Source: Chara braunii (taxonomy: Eukaryota > Streptophyta > Charophyceae > Charales > Characeae). From it: a stretch of DNA of 21,355 nucleotides. This document shows, piece by piece, positions 1-8,375 of the stretch (its first letter is position 1; each line of letters starts with the position of its first letter). The notes beneath the pieces are model-generated. The model worked only from the letters and a program-made list of their open reading frames with translations. It did no database searches and was not told where the DNA came from. The stretch spans positions 3,553,648 through 3,575,002 of the forward strand of contig BFEA01000075.1 in NCBI GenBank assembly GCA_003427395.1, given 5' to 3'. A program made the translations under genes and the position numbers.

Positions 1-890
1 CCCCGTTTTCTCCCTTGTATATGAGCTGCTGAAACGGCCAGATTATCGTCCATGTATCTGCACTGCTTTAGCGGGCAGATCTAAGTTCAACCTTCGAAAT
101 GTACTTGGCAAGGGGCAGCGACCAGATCAGCTTCGTTTTCTGCCTTCCCTTCTCACCTAATCTCACTCTTCCCTCAGTACTCTGCTTCTCTCCCGGCATA
201 CGCACACTAGCATTGTGTGTCTGACCAGATCTGCATTTCGTACTTACTGCAAAGAGAAAGCCTTTACGAAGTATCTCGCCGCTTCTTCTCACCGCATGAC
301 AAGGCGATACCCATATACCAGTCTTCAGTGCGCTGGTGCGCTGCCGTGTTATCAACCAAATCCCTCTCTCACACTCGCACCCTCAATAACACTTCCCCCT
401 TCGTCTTCCTGCGTNACCGCGTGGGCGCCGATGTCTTCGCCTCGAGCTCGTCTCGCACTCCGTGACTGTTTGCGACTCTTCGGTGCCCTGCGTACACCTC
501 GCACGCTTCCCCAATCCTTCGTCTGTCAACTGTCCNAGCCTGCCTTTCGTGCTGGGCACACCGTGCACATCCCCCCCATAGAATGACTGGTTCCTCCCTA
601 TATCCCCTTCCGTTCAGCTCTCGGCCTTGTTTTCACCCAGGGCGCTCAGAGAAGGCCACAATCCTTCGNTGTTCCCAAACCGCTCGGGCTGGGTCCCGGT
701 CAATCGCAGCACCCNGCACCCCCGACTGCGCCCGCTTGATGACCATTCCCAGATCAGTACTTTGGGATCTCAATTTCCCTTTTCAGACCTGAAGGCTGAG
801 CNGCGAANGTGATAATCGTAAGAGGCCACAGAGAGCTCCAGCCATTTGAGCAGCAGGTATGCCTATACCAAAATCTGATAATGGTATAGT
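1..890. other. Pyrimidine-rich stretch without a recognisable gene
   Basis: The + strand is rich in C and T, with many short CTC/TTC runs, and has isolated single Ns near 415, 536, 669, 715, 802 and 808. Open frames here are short, overlap in several frames and have biased low-complexity composition, so I do not call a gene. It could be promoter or transposon-terminal DNA, but nothing in the sequence decides this. Confidence 0.5.
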
Positions 891-914
891 GACCCACACC
901 GCACTGATGGCGCA

Positions 915-1605
915 CCGATCCTGAACAAAGNTTCCCTGTTCCATAGTGTGCCATGGAATGTAGCCACACTGGTGTAATCCCAAACCTGAACCTGAGTNCC
1001 GCACCCATACCAAATCACCACCGAAACCTGCATCTTTGTCAACGTCGAGGTAGTTTCGGCCTGAAAATGAACCAACATAGTGTCCCGGGTCTGAAATAAT
1101 CCGCAGCGCTGGTGCGGAACCTGAAATGAGTTACCGTAGTGGTTCGGGTCCTGGAGATACCCCCTTCGGATGGTCCCGAACCCGAAAATAGGTCGCGTTG
1201 GTGAATACATCACCGTAGTCATCCCGAACCTGAAATAGACTGGCGTAGTGGTCCCAAAGCTGAAATAAACCGTCATAGTGGCACCAAACTTGGAATAAAT
1301 GGCCGCAGTGATGGTGCCGAGCCTGAGCTAAATACCCGTGATAGCGCCGAACCTGGAATAACCTGNCGTCCAGGTTCCGAACCTGAAATACATCGTCATA
1401 NTGGCTCGAGACCTGAAAGTAAGCCACCGTGGCGGTTCCGGCCCTGAAACAAATTGCCATGATGATGCTGATCCTGAAATAAATAGCCGTGATGATGTCG
1501 ACCCTGGAAATAAATCACCCTGGTGCCCGAACTTGAAGTACGCCGATACCGGCTCAGGCCGAACCTCACACATGTCCGGTACCGAACCTGACATCATGNT
1601 GCCGG
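915..1605. repeat. Decayed minisatellite, about 30-bp unit
   Basis: A core resembling CCGAACCTGAAATAA recurs at about 1060, 1091, 1121, 1151, 1181, 1230, 1260, 1290, 1323, 1353, 1383, 1413, 1444, 1474 and 1504, with weaker copies on both sides. The spacing is mostly exactly 30 bp, with one 49-bp step, giving roughly 15-20 copies. Because 30 is a multiple of three and the units lack minus-strand stops, several minus frames stay open and read as repeated decapeptides around LFQVR. The + strand is full of stops. I see the periodicity directly; coding is possible but not supported. Confidence 0.85.
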
Positions 1606-2500
1606 TCCAATGTAACACGATCCCACGCTGTCCATATCCATGTGGTCATCGTCCGTACCGGCGGGCTCAGTAAGGTTAGTAATCAGGTAAATAGGGGACG
1701 CGTCATAGAGAGTTTTGATTATCGGGGGATAGCAAAAAAAAGTTAGAGCTCAGGGAATTTGATCAAATCTGGGTTCTGAGCTGACGGTGGGTATCCCAAG
1801 CAAAACCAGACCAGGCATCGAATAATCATTAGCTCCTGTTTGTTCCATCATTTTTAATCGTTCTCCCTTTTCCTTAATTCTATTGTCTGAAATAGTGAAT
1901 TAGCCGTAGGTTCACCAAAAATGAATTCTGAGGGAGTTTAATCAAATGGTTGAAATTCTCTCTTTTCTTCTCTCCCTTACCATTTTAAATCTTTTTCTCT
2001 GGTCTTCTATTTCATTGCCGGAAACATAAAATAACGAGGTATTTTCCTCAAAATTTAAATGCCGCGAAAAATAAGGGAACTAAGGGATATTACGTTTTTC
2101 TCTTCCCTCCTACTGTTCCCAATCTTTTCTCCCATCTTTAGTTTAGGTACAAAAATAGACAAAAATTTGAGGCCTCATTTCGGCCCCGGTCGTATGCCGC
2201 AAAAACGTTGCGGCGAAGTCAGTTCCCACGATGTCTCTCTGCGGCAAGCTAATCTGAGTCTAGCTCTCTAAACGGCCGGGAATGACGGTCCCTAGACGCG
2301 TCGAGTGTGGCCACTTATCTTGCCATCTTTGAGGATTACTCGTAAGGCTCAGTGCGCCTAGAATCAGGGGCGCCCTGAGTTCCCCTAATTTTTGCTGCCT
2401 AGTCATACGAGAACACCATCAAAACACGGCCTCGTCCCTGAGCCTAAGTCCCAAAACTGCAGATCTCAGGCGGCGCACTGCTTGCGGCCGCCTGACAACA
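1606..2500. other. AT-rich stretch with weak internal similarity, no gene
   Basis: Between about 1740 and 2170 there are two to three loosely similar segments (CTCAGGGAATTTGATCAAAT near 1751 and CTGAGGGAGTTTAATCAAAT near 1928, then CT-rich stretches followed by A-rich ones), suggesting an old duplication of roughly 150-190 bp. A 70-codon frame beginning with ATG at 2059 has no recognisable features and I do not call it. 2280-2500 is of mixed composition with nothing identified. Confidence 0.35.
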
Positions 2501-2595
2501 TAACTATATAATTGGTGCAAAGTGTGTTTCAGCCTAAAAACCTCCCTGAATGCAATCACTGTCTGAAACATTTCAAAACTGGGTTTGCATGATTT
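2501..2595. repeat. 95-bp direct repeat, copy 1
   Basis: The block runs from TAACTATATAATTGG to TTTGCATGATTT. It is identical over its full 95 bases to 2597-2691 and 21261-21355. A single N at 2596 separates it from copy 2. The left flank differs from that of copy 3. Exact equality, a one-base gap and a copy that ends the window suggest contig-end overlap in a de Bruijn assembly rather than a biological tandem repeat. Confidence 0.95.
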
Positions 2596-2596
2596 N

Positions 2597-2691
2597 TAAC
2601 TATATAATTGGTGCAAAGTGTGTTTCAGCCTAAAAACCTCCCTGAATGCAATCACTGTCTGAAACATTTCAAAACTGGGTTTGCATGATTT
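2597..2691. repeat. 95-bp direct repeat, copy 2
   Basis: Identical to 2501-2595 and 21261-21355. Its right flank begins CCCTTTTACAACTCC. It is the only copy with sequence continuing to its right in this window, so all three copies could share one right neighbour. Confidence 0.95.
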
Positions 2692-4029
2692 CCCTTTTAC
2701 AACTCCCGAGCAATATTTCCCTCAACGCGTCATACGGAACGAAAGAGAAGAAGTTATTTAGTCTTAATCAGGGGCGTGTAGGAATAAATCACCAATGGTC
2801 ATAGTTGATGAGTCGTTCTAAGTGAAAGTTAAGCTCGCTCCTAACTAAGGGGAAAAGGAAGCAGGGAAAGTTTCTTACGTTAGTGCTCTATTATGTGCGC
2901 GCAACGATAGGCCCAAATATACTCATACTCTACGAGCTTAGAATCATGAGTGTGATGGTGACTTGGCTGTACTCAAGATTACGATAAGTACAAGCAGAGG
3001 CAACAATCAGCCTAATGAGTCTAAGTACAGGCAGGTCTCGTGTCAAGAGTTGTATGAATTTGAACCAGAGTCAAATCAGACTCTGAGCTCAAAGTCGGGT
3101 CGGAATTTGAGTTTAGAGCCATGCTTGAGCAGTGAGGGGAACTATAGTTATCTCAAGTTAGTAATCACTGCGCTCGGCATTGGTGAACTATACTCAGGGT
3201 TGAGCCTNGTGAGCGAGAANNGTACTCNGANTTGCGCTACACAGTACCNNTAACTACCANCCNGTCTGATTTGAGAGCTGAGAGCCCACACCANTCTGAA
3301 AACTGAGCTCGACAGAACTGTCNTCGACCTACCCTNCTCGTTGCCTGGTCCTAGTGAGAGAATAGGAGACNGGAGAGAAGANTGGGTTCTAGTAGGGGAG
3401 GGTAGCTCTGTNNAAGACAAGGGAGAGGGGTGAATGGGAAAAGCTTACATGAGTATTGAATCTCGCTTCCTAACACGTGCTGAANAGAGGNCGGAAGGGA
3501 AAGATCACATNAAAAGCGCGAATTATTTTGTGTTCGCGATAATAAAATTGCACAGTTACAGTTCGCCTCTGGAGACTGCTGAACTGATCCGATCAGGGCC
3601 CAANCANGGTAGACACNCGGGCTCTTCCTCCACTGGNCACNTGTGTTCTTGGTCAAAGAGAGACCCACTTCGTTGTCTACAGATCATTCTGAAAGACCAG
3701 GTCAGCATCTATTTCGACATTTNAACCNGCAAGTACCCNTTATCGGTCCNCAATCATTCCCACNACAAAAGGGCNGCGTAAATCAGCTACCTTGTGNCAC
3801 AACTTCAGGAAACGAGCTTTTCAAACAAGTGCTTTGATAGTCTTCGGTCAACGTTCAGCCAACGCTTCGGCTATATCAAATTGTAGCCAAAAAGCACTCC
3901 AAACAGCGAGCAAGCAATAGTTAGATAGTTATCAAGCATCAACCGGTTGGCACTCAAACAACTTTATATCTGTGGTTTTCTACTTAGTTGGGACTCACTG
4001 CTATGAGATCTTAGTGTAAGAGGAGGGTC
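2692..4029. other. Non-coding stretch with a cluster of single Ns
   Basis: No gene is supported. About 30 isolated single-base Ns lie between 3208 and 3797, while neighbouring kilobases on the right have none. Scattered rather than grouped Ns look like unresolved positions in a consensus of similar copies or alleles. Frames here (for example 2963-3253 +) begin at non-ATG codons and run through N positions, so I leave them out. Confidence 0.5.
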
Positions 4030-4275
4030 ATGAAGGATGGAAAGATCCTGGTGGTGACGAGCACACTAATCAGGGATAAGAGAGAGGGATGGGAGGAAGA
4101 AGCATGTAAAGATATGGAAAGACACAGATTAACTCAGAGAGAATTCGCAGTCAGAACAGCGGGGGAGAGAAAATATATCGAATATGTGATTTATTTCCAC
4201 GGACATGACGGGAGGCTACACAGTACCGGTTCAAGTTTTGAAATTGTTGAGCAGTCCAGGACCAAGCTCGTGTGA
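4030..4275 (+). CDS. Hypothetical small ORF, 81 aa
   Basis: An ATG-initiated frame of 81 codons, mostly charged. It has Lys/Arg/Glu-rich first half (near residues 15-45) and a second half with YIEYVIYFHG and alternating hydrophobic residues that could form beta strands. I recognise no family. It lies about 600 bp upstream of the first repeated module, in the same direction, so it may be a remnant of the same element's leader ORF. A GTGAGT just before the stop (4272-4277) looks like a splice donor, but the only good-looking acceptor (4941-4942) does not keep a frame open. It could equally be a chance ORF. Confidence 0.25.
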   Translation: MKDGKILVVTSTLIRDKREGWEEEACKDMERHRLTQREFAVRTAGERKYIEYVIYFHGHDGRLHSTGSSFEIVEQSRTKLV

Positions 4276-4664
4276 GTCAGCAGTGCTCAAGGCGACCCCG
4301 AGAAAAGGTCACCAGTAAGTAAATAATAACAGATTGCAGTTTTCTCTTGCGGCAGTATGGTATGTGGCTTCATGGATCAGTGACAAAATGTGTCCAACGA
4401 CTACACAGACAACTTTCAGACAATCGAATAGCCAATTAGTTTCCTAATTAGCAGCCTCAGTTCTCTGACCATTAATTCTTCAATTCCTGAACAACTACTA
4501 GACCAGTATTCAGATCAAGCAATCAGACCTACCAACCAGATTAGTAAGTAATCAGAAAAGTAAACAGATCAGCAATTCGGCAAGTAGAAAACCAGAGATA
4601 ACCAACAGTTGACAGACTTTTAATTGACACTCGGCCAGTGCTCTGATAACGATCTCAGTGGTGT
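4276..4664. other. Intergenic, no gene seen
   Basis: A-rich, ATCAG/CAGA-rich sequence with frequent stops in all frames. The word AATCAG becomes more frequent towards the right and merges into the 14-bp array. Nothing else is recognised. Confidence 0.4.
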
Positions 4665-4769
4665 TCAACTTTCACAATCAGCGATCAATCGGCAATCAAT
4701 CAGCAATTGATCGGCAATCAGTTTTCAGCAATCAGTTTTCAACAATCAGTTTTCAGCAATCTGTTTTCG
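4665..4769. repeat. Short tandem array, 14-bp unit (CAATCAGTTTTCAG-like)
   Basis: Four head-to-tail units occupy 4714-4727, 4728-4741, 4742-4755 and 4756-4769, differing at only a few positions. They are preceded from about 4675 by shorter relatives built on GATCAATCGGCAATCAATC. The array sits just upstream of the first module copy. Confidence 0.85.
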
Positions 4770-4878
4770 GTAGTTGATTCGGCAATCAGTCCTCAGTGAT
4801 CATCTAGTCAGTCTGCGCCGGCTAGTCTATTCATGAGCACAGTTCAGTCTACGCTGGTAAGTGAGTCAGTGCTGGCCA

Positions 4879-5336
4879 GTCTTAATCGGATTTCATGCAA
4901 AGAGGAATTCTGGTATCAGTATGTTAATGCCATTGTTTTCAGACAATGAGATATGTCGATCTTCGTTGTCCAGAACAGCTTTGCTGACGGTACTATCCAT
5001 GACCTGAGGCCATACTTGAAGAAGGGCAAGGAGGCTCATGAACATTTCGACACAGTCTGGATCACGGCCACCAAGTACCTCGAGCAGAGAGAGAGGGGGC
5101 TCGATGAGGGTGGCATTACGCTAATCCGCAGCTTTGACCCAAAGCTTTATACCGACTATCCCTTGCCTCCTGTTCCTTCTCTCCTCACAGATGGCATGAG
5201 TTGGCTTGATATGATTAGCTTGGCGAAAAGGTATATCTCTCCAGCAGTAATTGACATTGAGGCACCGACTGAGCCTACCGAGTATCCCTATCTCAGACGA
5301 GGGGTCTTTTCAGTGGACGGACTGCCTAGTTTGTAG
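4879..5336 (+). pseudogene. Unrecognised repeated module A, copy 1
   Basis: The uninterrupted frame begins at ATG 4953 and reads IHDLRPYLKKG early, then a conserved Trp (VWITATKYLEQ), then a C-terminal block with PPVPSL and MSWLDMISLAKRYI. Upstream, in a different frame, 4900-4950 encodes FWYQY and SDNEI, which match FPYQY and SGDSAI of copy 2. The module therefore probably starts near 4880 and has a frameshift just before 4953. Relatives lie at 6266-6757, 6868-7232 and 7253-7678. I do not recognise the family. The neighbourhood (upstream of gag, same strand) suggests an accessory ORF of the retrotransposon. Evidence for common descent is my own visual alignment. Confidence 0.5.
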
Positions 5337-5511
5337 GAGGAGTTATGCTCTATGGTTAACTTTCGTGTCATGTATCTCGGATGACCATGCTCGGAACTTG
5401 CTGGCTTCAGGTGGCTCTTTGTCACAAGGCCTCAATCTCAGACTGTACGTGGGTGTGGGTCACGGCACCAGAAATGAACAGCGAGATGAGAGATTGAGAG
5501 AGAATGCCTAG
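5337..5511 (+). pseudogene. Possible truncated module A fragment
   Basis: In a frame different from copy 1, open until a TAG at 5509-5511, the segment reads LNLRLYVGVG and then a charged stretch. This resembles LDVQIYVSAG of copy 4 and IYDIRPYVKKG of copy 2. Only the first half of a module would be present. The similarity is short, so this is tentative; chance is possible. Confidence 0.25.
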
Positions 5512-5975
5512 AGGGATGAGTGAGAACTTTTGAGAGGTGCTGACCACGCTTGTTTATGTGTACTCTCTGAGATTATTATGAGCTCTCGATTTTCCCTCAT
5601 TCATCTTGTCTTTGCCTTGAGTCATTCATTCTTTATTATCTCTTCTGATATTACTTGATGATTGTACTTCCTTGCTGATCATGTCACAGTTCTCGATCCC
5701 CTAAATTGGCATCTTGATATACACATGGCATATTTAATTTAATTTTTATTATCTGCATTATCATTGCTGTTCTGAATCACAATTAAAGATTCCTAAGACC
5801 GGGGACCGGCGAAGACTGCAATTGAAGGGTCTCGCTCGAAGCCGGACGCACACAACAGGAAGGGATCTGCTTTATTTAATTGATTTCATTTATTGCATTC
5901 ACATCCAAAATCCTGCGTGACAGCCTGTTGACTTTCTTGGTCGCTTGAAGTAGCTCGACTAAGAAAAAGTGCGAC
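5512..5975. other. AT-rich segment before the primer binding site; candidate 5' LTR end
   Basis: No gene. Sequence is T-rich in 5570-5780 (many TTATT/TCATT words) and more GC-rich at 5800-5860. It lies immediately upstream of the tRNA-Asp primer binding site, where a 5' LTR would be expected to end in CA (a GCGACA ends at 5976). I found no matching copy downstream, so I cannot confirm an LTR. It also interrupts the run of module A copies. Confidence 0.3.
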
Positions 5976-5980
5976 AAAAA

Positions 5981-5998
5981 CGACGCCGTTGCCGGGGA
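5981..5998 (+). promoter_or_regulatory. Primer binding site, tRNA-Asp type
   Basis: The bases GACGCCGTTGCCGGGGA match, apart from the first positions, TGGCGCCGTTGCCGGGGA. That is the complement of the 3' end of plant tRNA-Asp(GUC) and the usual primer site of plant Athila/Tat-type Ty3/gypsy elements. It is followed by a leader and then by the element's ORFs on the same strand, as expected for priming of minus-strand DNA. The two 5' mismatches suggest decay. That the site is used by this particular element is inference. Confidence 0.6.
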
Positions 5999-6033
5999 CA
6001 TGAAGAGATTTTCGTGTCCGGAACGAGCCTGGG

Positions 6034-6063
6034 TCATCATCATCATCATCATCATCATCATCA
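6034..6063. repeat. (TCA)10 microsatellite
   Basis: Ten perfect TCA units, 30 bp, in the leader between the primer binding site and the first downstream ORF. Confidence 0.98.
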
Positions 6064-6265
6064 CCTTTGAGTTTTGATTAGGACGTGAGAACTGTTGACA
6101 ACGTTGTGAGCTTCCTATTGATTTTATTATTCTTATTAAGTCTCGATTCTCCTGAGAGTCGCGGTTGCTAACTGTGTCTTCGTTCTTTCTTGTGTGAGGT
6201 ACCACACTGGACTGGAGAAGGAGACTGGTATTATTGACTGGAGAGAATCAGGCTTGAATTCAGGT

Positions 6266-6757
6266 ATGCCTCATGAGCCTATGATGTCTTTTGAACACAA
6301 AGGAGAGAAAGAAAGAATCAAGAGCAGGGGGAATTCATCAAGAATGCTAACTTCTGATGCATTGAAAGAGCTCTGGAAAGTAACTATCAAAGGAATATTC
6401 CCCTATCAGTATGAGCATTGTTGGGTCTACCGTTCTGGTGATTCGGCCATCAGCGTAGTGCTGGCTCGCTTCTTAGAGAGAAATATTTATGATATCCGTC
6501 CCTATGTCAAGAAGGGAGACTGTGACTATGGTGAGACCTTCAACTGTTTATGAAAAATAGCAATCCAGTCTCTTTATGATGAGAAGGCAGAATTGATTAA
6601 GCAGAAGAAGAAAGTGGAATGGGGTTTAATGCCAGTGACATATGAGACTGTTACGATTCCTCCTATACCTGATAGCTATTGTGATGGGACTAACTGGTTG
6701 CCGATAATCAGCATGGTGTTGACAAGGGAGAAAAGAAACGGTGGTCATGAGAGTTGA
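6266..6757 (+). pseudogene. Unrecognised repeated module A, copy 2 (with stop at a conserved Trp)
   Basis: The frame starts at ATG 6266 (MPHEPMMS) and can be read to 6757 except for one TGA at 6551-6553. A polar N-terminal 30-40 residues precede the module: FPYQY, SGDSAISVVLARFL, IYDIRPYVKKG, the stop, then LYDEKAEL, a Lys-rich stretch, PPIPDSY and TNWLPIISMV. The TGA stands where copy 1 has Trp (VW followed by ITATKY), consistent with TGG to TGA. This is the best-preserved copy and may be the natural N-terminus of the element's upstream ORF, because it follows the primer binding site. Function unknown; the stop could be decay or, less likely, recoding. Confidence 0.55.
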
Positions 6758-6867
6758 AGAGATTTCAGCAGAAGTAATCAGACAAAGAAGGTGGCAGAGG
6801 TTCGGGTCCAAGTCAAGAGAAGGTCGAATGTCGCCTAAAGTCACTGAATACTCTAAGCAAGAGGGAG

Positions 6868-7232
6868 GCATTTTCATATGAAGTTGTCAGGTATGAGATG
6901 GTCGAGAGTGGATGAAGCAGGAACGATTATATGTACTAACATTCTATTTCACAGACCTGGATGTGTATGATGTAAGGATTGATGTCCCAAAGCAAAGAAG
7001 TACTGATGCAGTGTATGAGAGATGCTAGGGGTTTGCTGAGGAGGTAGTGCTAAAAGAGAAAGAGAGGCTTGAGAGAGAGAACAAATGCTTCACTGGATCG
7101 ACTCGACTCACTATTTTTGATGGACTCTCAGTCCCTTCTTTACCTGATATTAATCTATCTAAAGACAATTGGTATACCATGATAAAGTTTGCATGGAAAG
7201 TGAAGAGAGTCCAAGAAGAATACTCTCAGTAA
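6868..7232 (+). pseudogene. Unrecognised repeated module A, copy 3 (frameshifted)
   Basis: The N-terminal half reads FSYEVVRYEMVESG in frame 1 and hits TGA at 6913. The rest continues in frame 0 as DLDVYDVRIDVPK, a TAG at 7026-7028, KEKERLEREN, then VPSLPDINLSKDNWYTMIKFA ending with a stop at 7230-7232. The TAG falls at the same column as the Trp of copy 1 and the TGA of copy 2, so it is probably TGG to TAG. Between 6757 and 6868 the sequence is Lys/Arg-rich in several frames and unassigned. Function unknown. Confidence 0.45.
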
Positions 7233-7678
7233 CCAGGATAACTACTGTGAGGGGTAAATTCTATGAGGTGATAAGGTGTGATAATCCATTTGTGATCTTG
7301 AGGTATGAGACTTGTGAGAGAGGGCCCATAATATTTCACATCCCAGTGGTCAAATTCCTGAGTACTGGCAGCCTGGACGTACAGATTTATGTATCAGCAG
7401 GCTTAGAAAAGGAAGATGACTACTTGAAGTGTCAGACATGTGCTTATATTAGTCTCATAAGAACTAAGGAGTGGCTTGAAAAGTTAAAGAGAAAAGTAAC
7501 CTGGGGAAAAAAAGTAAGACAATTTGAGAGGTTTCCTGAGTTCTCAATTGCTAAGGGATTTGAAGGCATGAGAGATTGGATGTCTCTGTTGGAAGCTATT
7601 GCTGAGATTGGTAGGACAAGAGAAAAAGACTCTACTGTGATAATAAAATCCCTACTTCTGAGTACCATTGAACACTGA
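7193..7678 (+). CDS. Unrecognised repeated module A, copy 4
   Basis: One uninterrupted frame. I use the first ATG (7193), although the module itself begins near 7253. It reads FYEVIRCDNPFVILRYE, IIFHIPVVKFL, LDVQIYVSAG, then EWLEKLKRKV, FPEFSIAKGFEG and MRDWMSLLEAIAEIG. These line up with FPYQY, ISVVLARFL, IYDIRPYVKKG and NWLPIISMV of copy 2. The start overlaps the end of copy 3 in another frame, suggesting a frameshift between them. After the TGA at 7676-7678 the same frame continues to 7740 with FEIPDYVQPG, which may be the beginning of a fifth, truncated copy. Function unknown. Confidence 0.45.
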   Translation: MESEESPRRILSVTRITTVRGKFYEVIRCDNPFVILRYETCERGPIIFHIPVVKFLSTGSLDVQIYVSAGLEKEDDYLKCQTCAYISLIRTKEWLEKLKRKVTWGKKVRQFERFPEFSIAKGFEGMRDWMSLLEAIAEIGRTREKDSTVIIKSLLLSTIEH

Positions 7679-7740
7679 TTCGAGATCCCTGATTATGTCC
7701 AACCTGGGATCTACCTTTCAGACATTGCTTATGATGTTTA
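7679..7740 (+). pseudogene. Possible truncated fifth copy of module A
   Basis: In frame with copy 4 past its TGA, the text FEIPDYVQPGIYLSDIAYDV resembles the region around DIRPYVKKG plus the following residues of copy 2; the preceding VIIKSLLLSTIEH would be the counterpart of ISVVLARFLERN. It stops at a TAA. Short, so uncertain. Confidence 0.25.
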
Positions 7741-7743
7741 ACA

Positions 7744-8229
7744 ATGTCGAGCTTGACTGAGCAGTTGACACTGGGTATTGTGTTGGAAGGTAGAATAATC
7801 AAGGTAGAAGGGACCCTTCGAATCTCTGACAGGAACCTATCTATCTTGGATGAGCTTGAGTTTTTGCAGCCTTTCTTTGATCGAATGAGAGAATCTATAC
7901 TGAGAATTGTCACGGATCAGACTAAGATAAGCTATTTATTAAAGGTAGTGAAAGTGGGAACTGTTGAGAGAATATCATACCACGTTTCTCGGGAACGGGT
8001 CTCCTTTGCGATAAGGATCAGCAACAGTTTGTAAGCGATGCAATTTCATTATGAGACCATAGACCTGACTCGGTATTTTATGATTCGGGGTACGATAAAG
8101 GGGTATAACAAAAGATTGAGTACGGATGATGAGAGAGAGTTGATTGAAAATTACATTGGAAAGCTGAGAAGAATTGTGTTGTCTTTCATCACTACTCAAT
8201 TTGTTATTGCTTATACTCTTTATGTATAA
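7744..8229 (+). pseudogene. Unrecognised module B, two tandem copies split by one stop
   Basis: From ATG 7744 to the stop at 8229 a single frame is broken only by TAA 8032-8034; the second half has its own ATG at 8038. The halves look alike: EGTLRISDRNLS with RESILRIVTDQTKISYLLKVV in the first, and RGTIKGYNKRLS with LRRIVLSFITTQFVIAYTLYV in the second. This is about 50 alignable residues with the same order of Gly-Thr, acidic helix, Arg-rich helix and Tyr-Leu-Val end. It lies between module A copies and gag. It may be a distant form of module A (DLTRYFMIRG against DIRPYVKKG). No family recognised. Confidence 0.5.
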
Positions 8230-8375
8230 AATTCACAAGGGGTAGAGCAGACAAGAGAAGAAAGAAACGAGTCTGTATCCCTTGCGAGAAGAGTGAGGGA
8301 TTGAAGGGCGAGGGGAAAAGAGGATAAGAGTGACGGTAAAAGAGAAGAAAATATCTGAGAGGGTCTATGGTCTAA
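8230..8375. other. Purine-rich spacer before gag
   Basis: A short GA-rich spacer between the end of module B and the gag ATG, with no frame supported. It could be the untranslated leader of gag if gag is expressed separately. Confidence 0.4.

Noticed and set aside
215-586. 123-codon plus frame in the pyrimidine-rich start
   Set aside because: Biased Ser/Pro/Arg composition, Ns inside, and overlapping open frames on both strands.
2059-2271. 70-codon plus frame starting at ATG
   Set aside because: No recognisable features, and it lies across loosely repeated CT/A-rich sequence.
2963-3420. Frames through the N cluster on both strands
   Set aside because: Non-ATG starts and undefined codons; composition is that of degraded repeats.
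4272-4942. Intron from GTGAGT (4272) to a TTTTCAG acceptor (4942) joining the 81-aa ORF to module A copy 1
   Set aside because: The joined frame meets TGA within three codons, and the acceptor region itself aligns as coding with copy 2.
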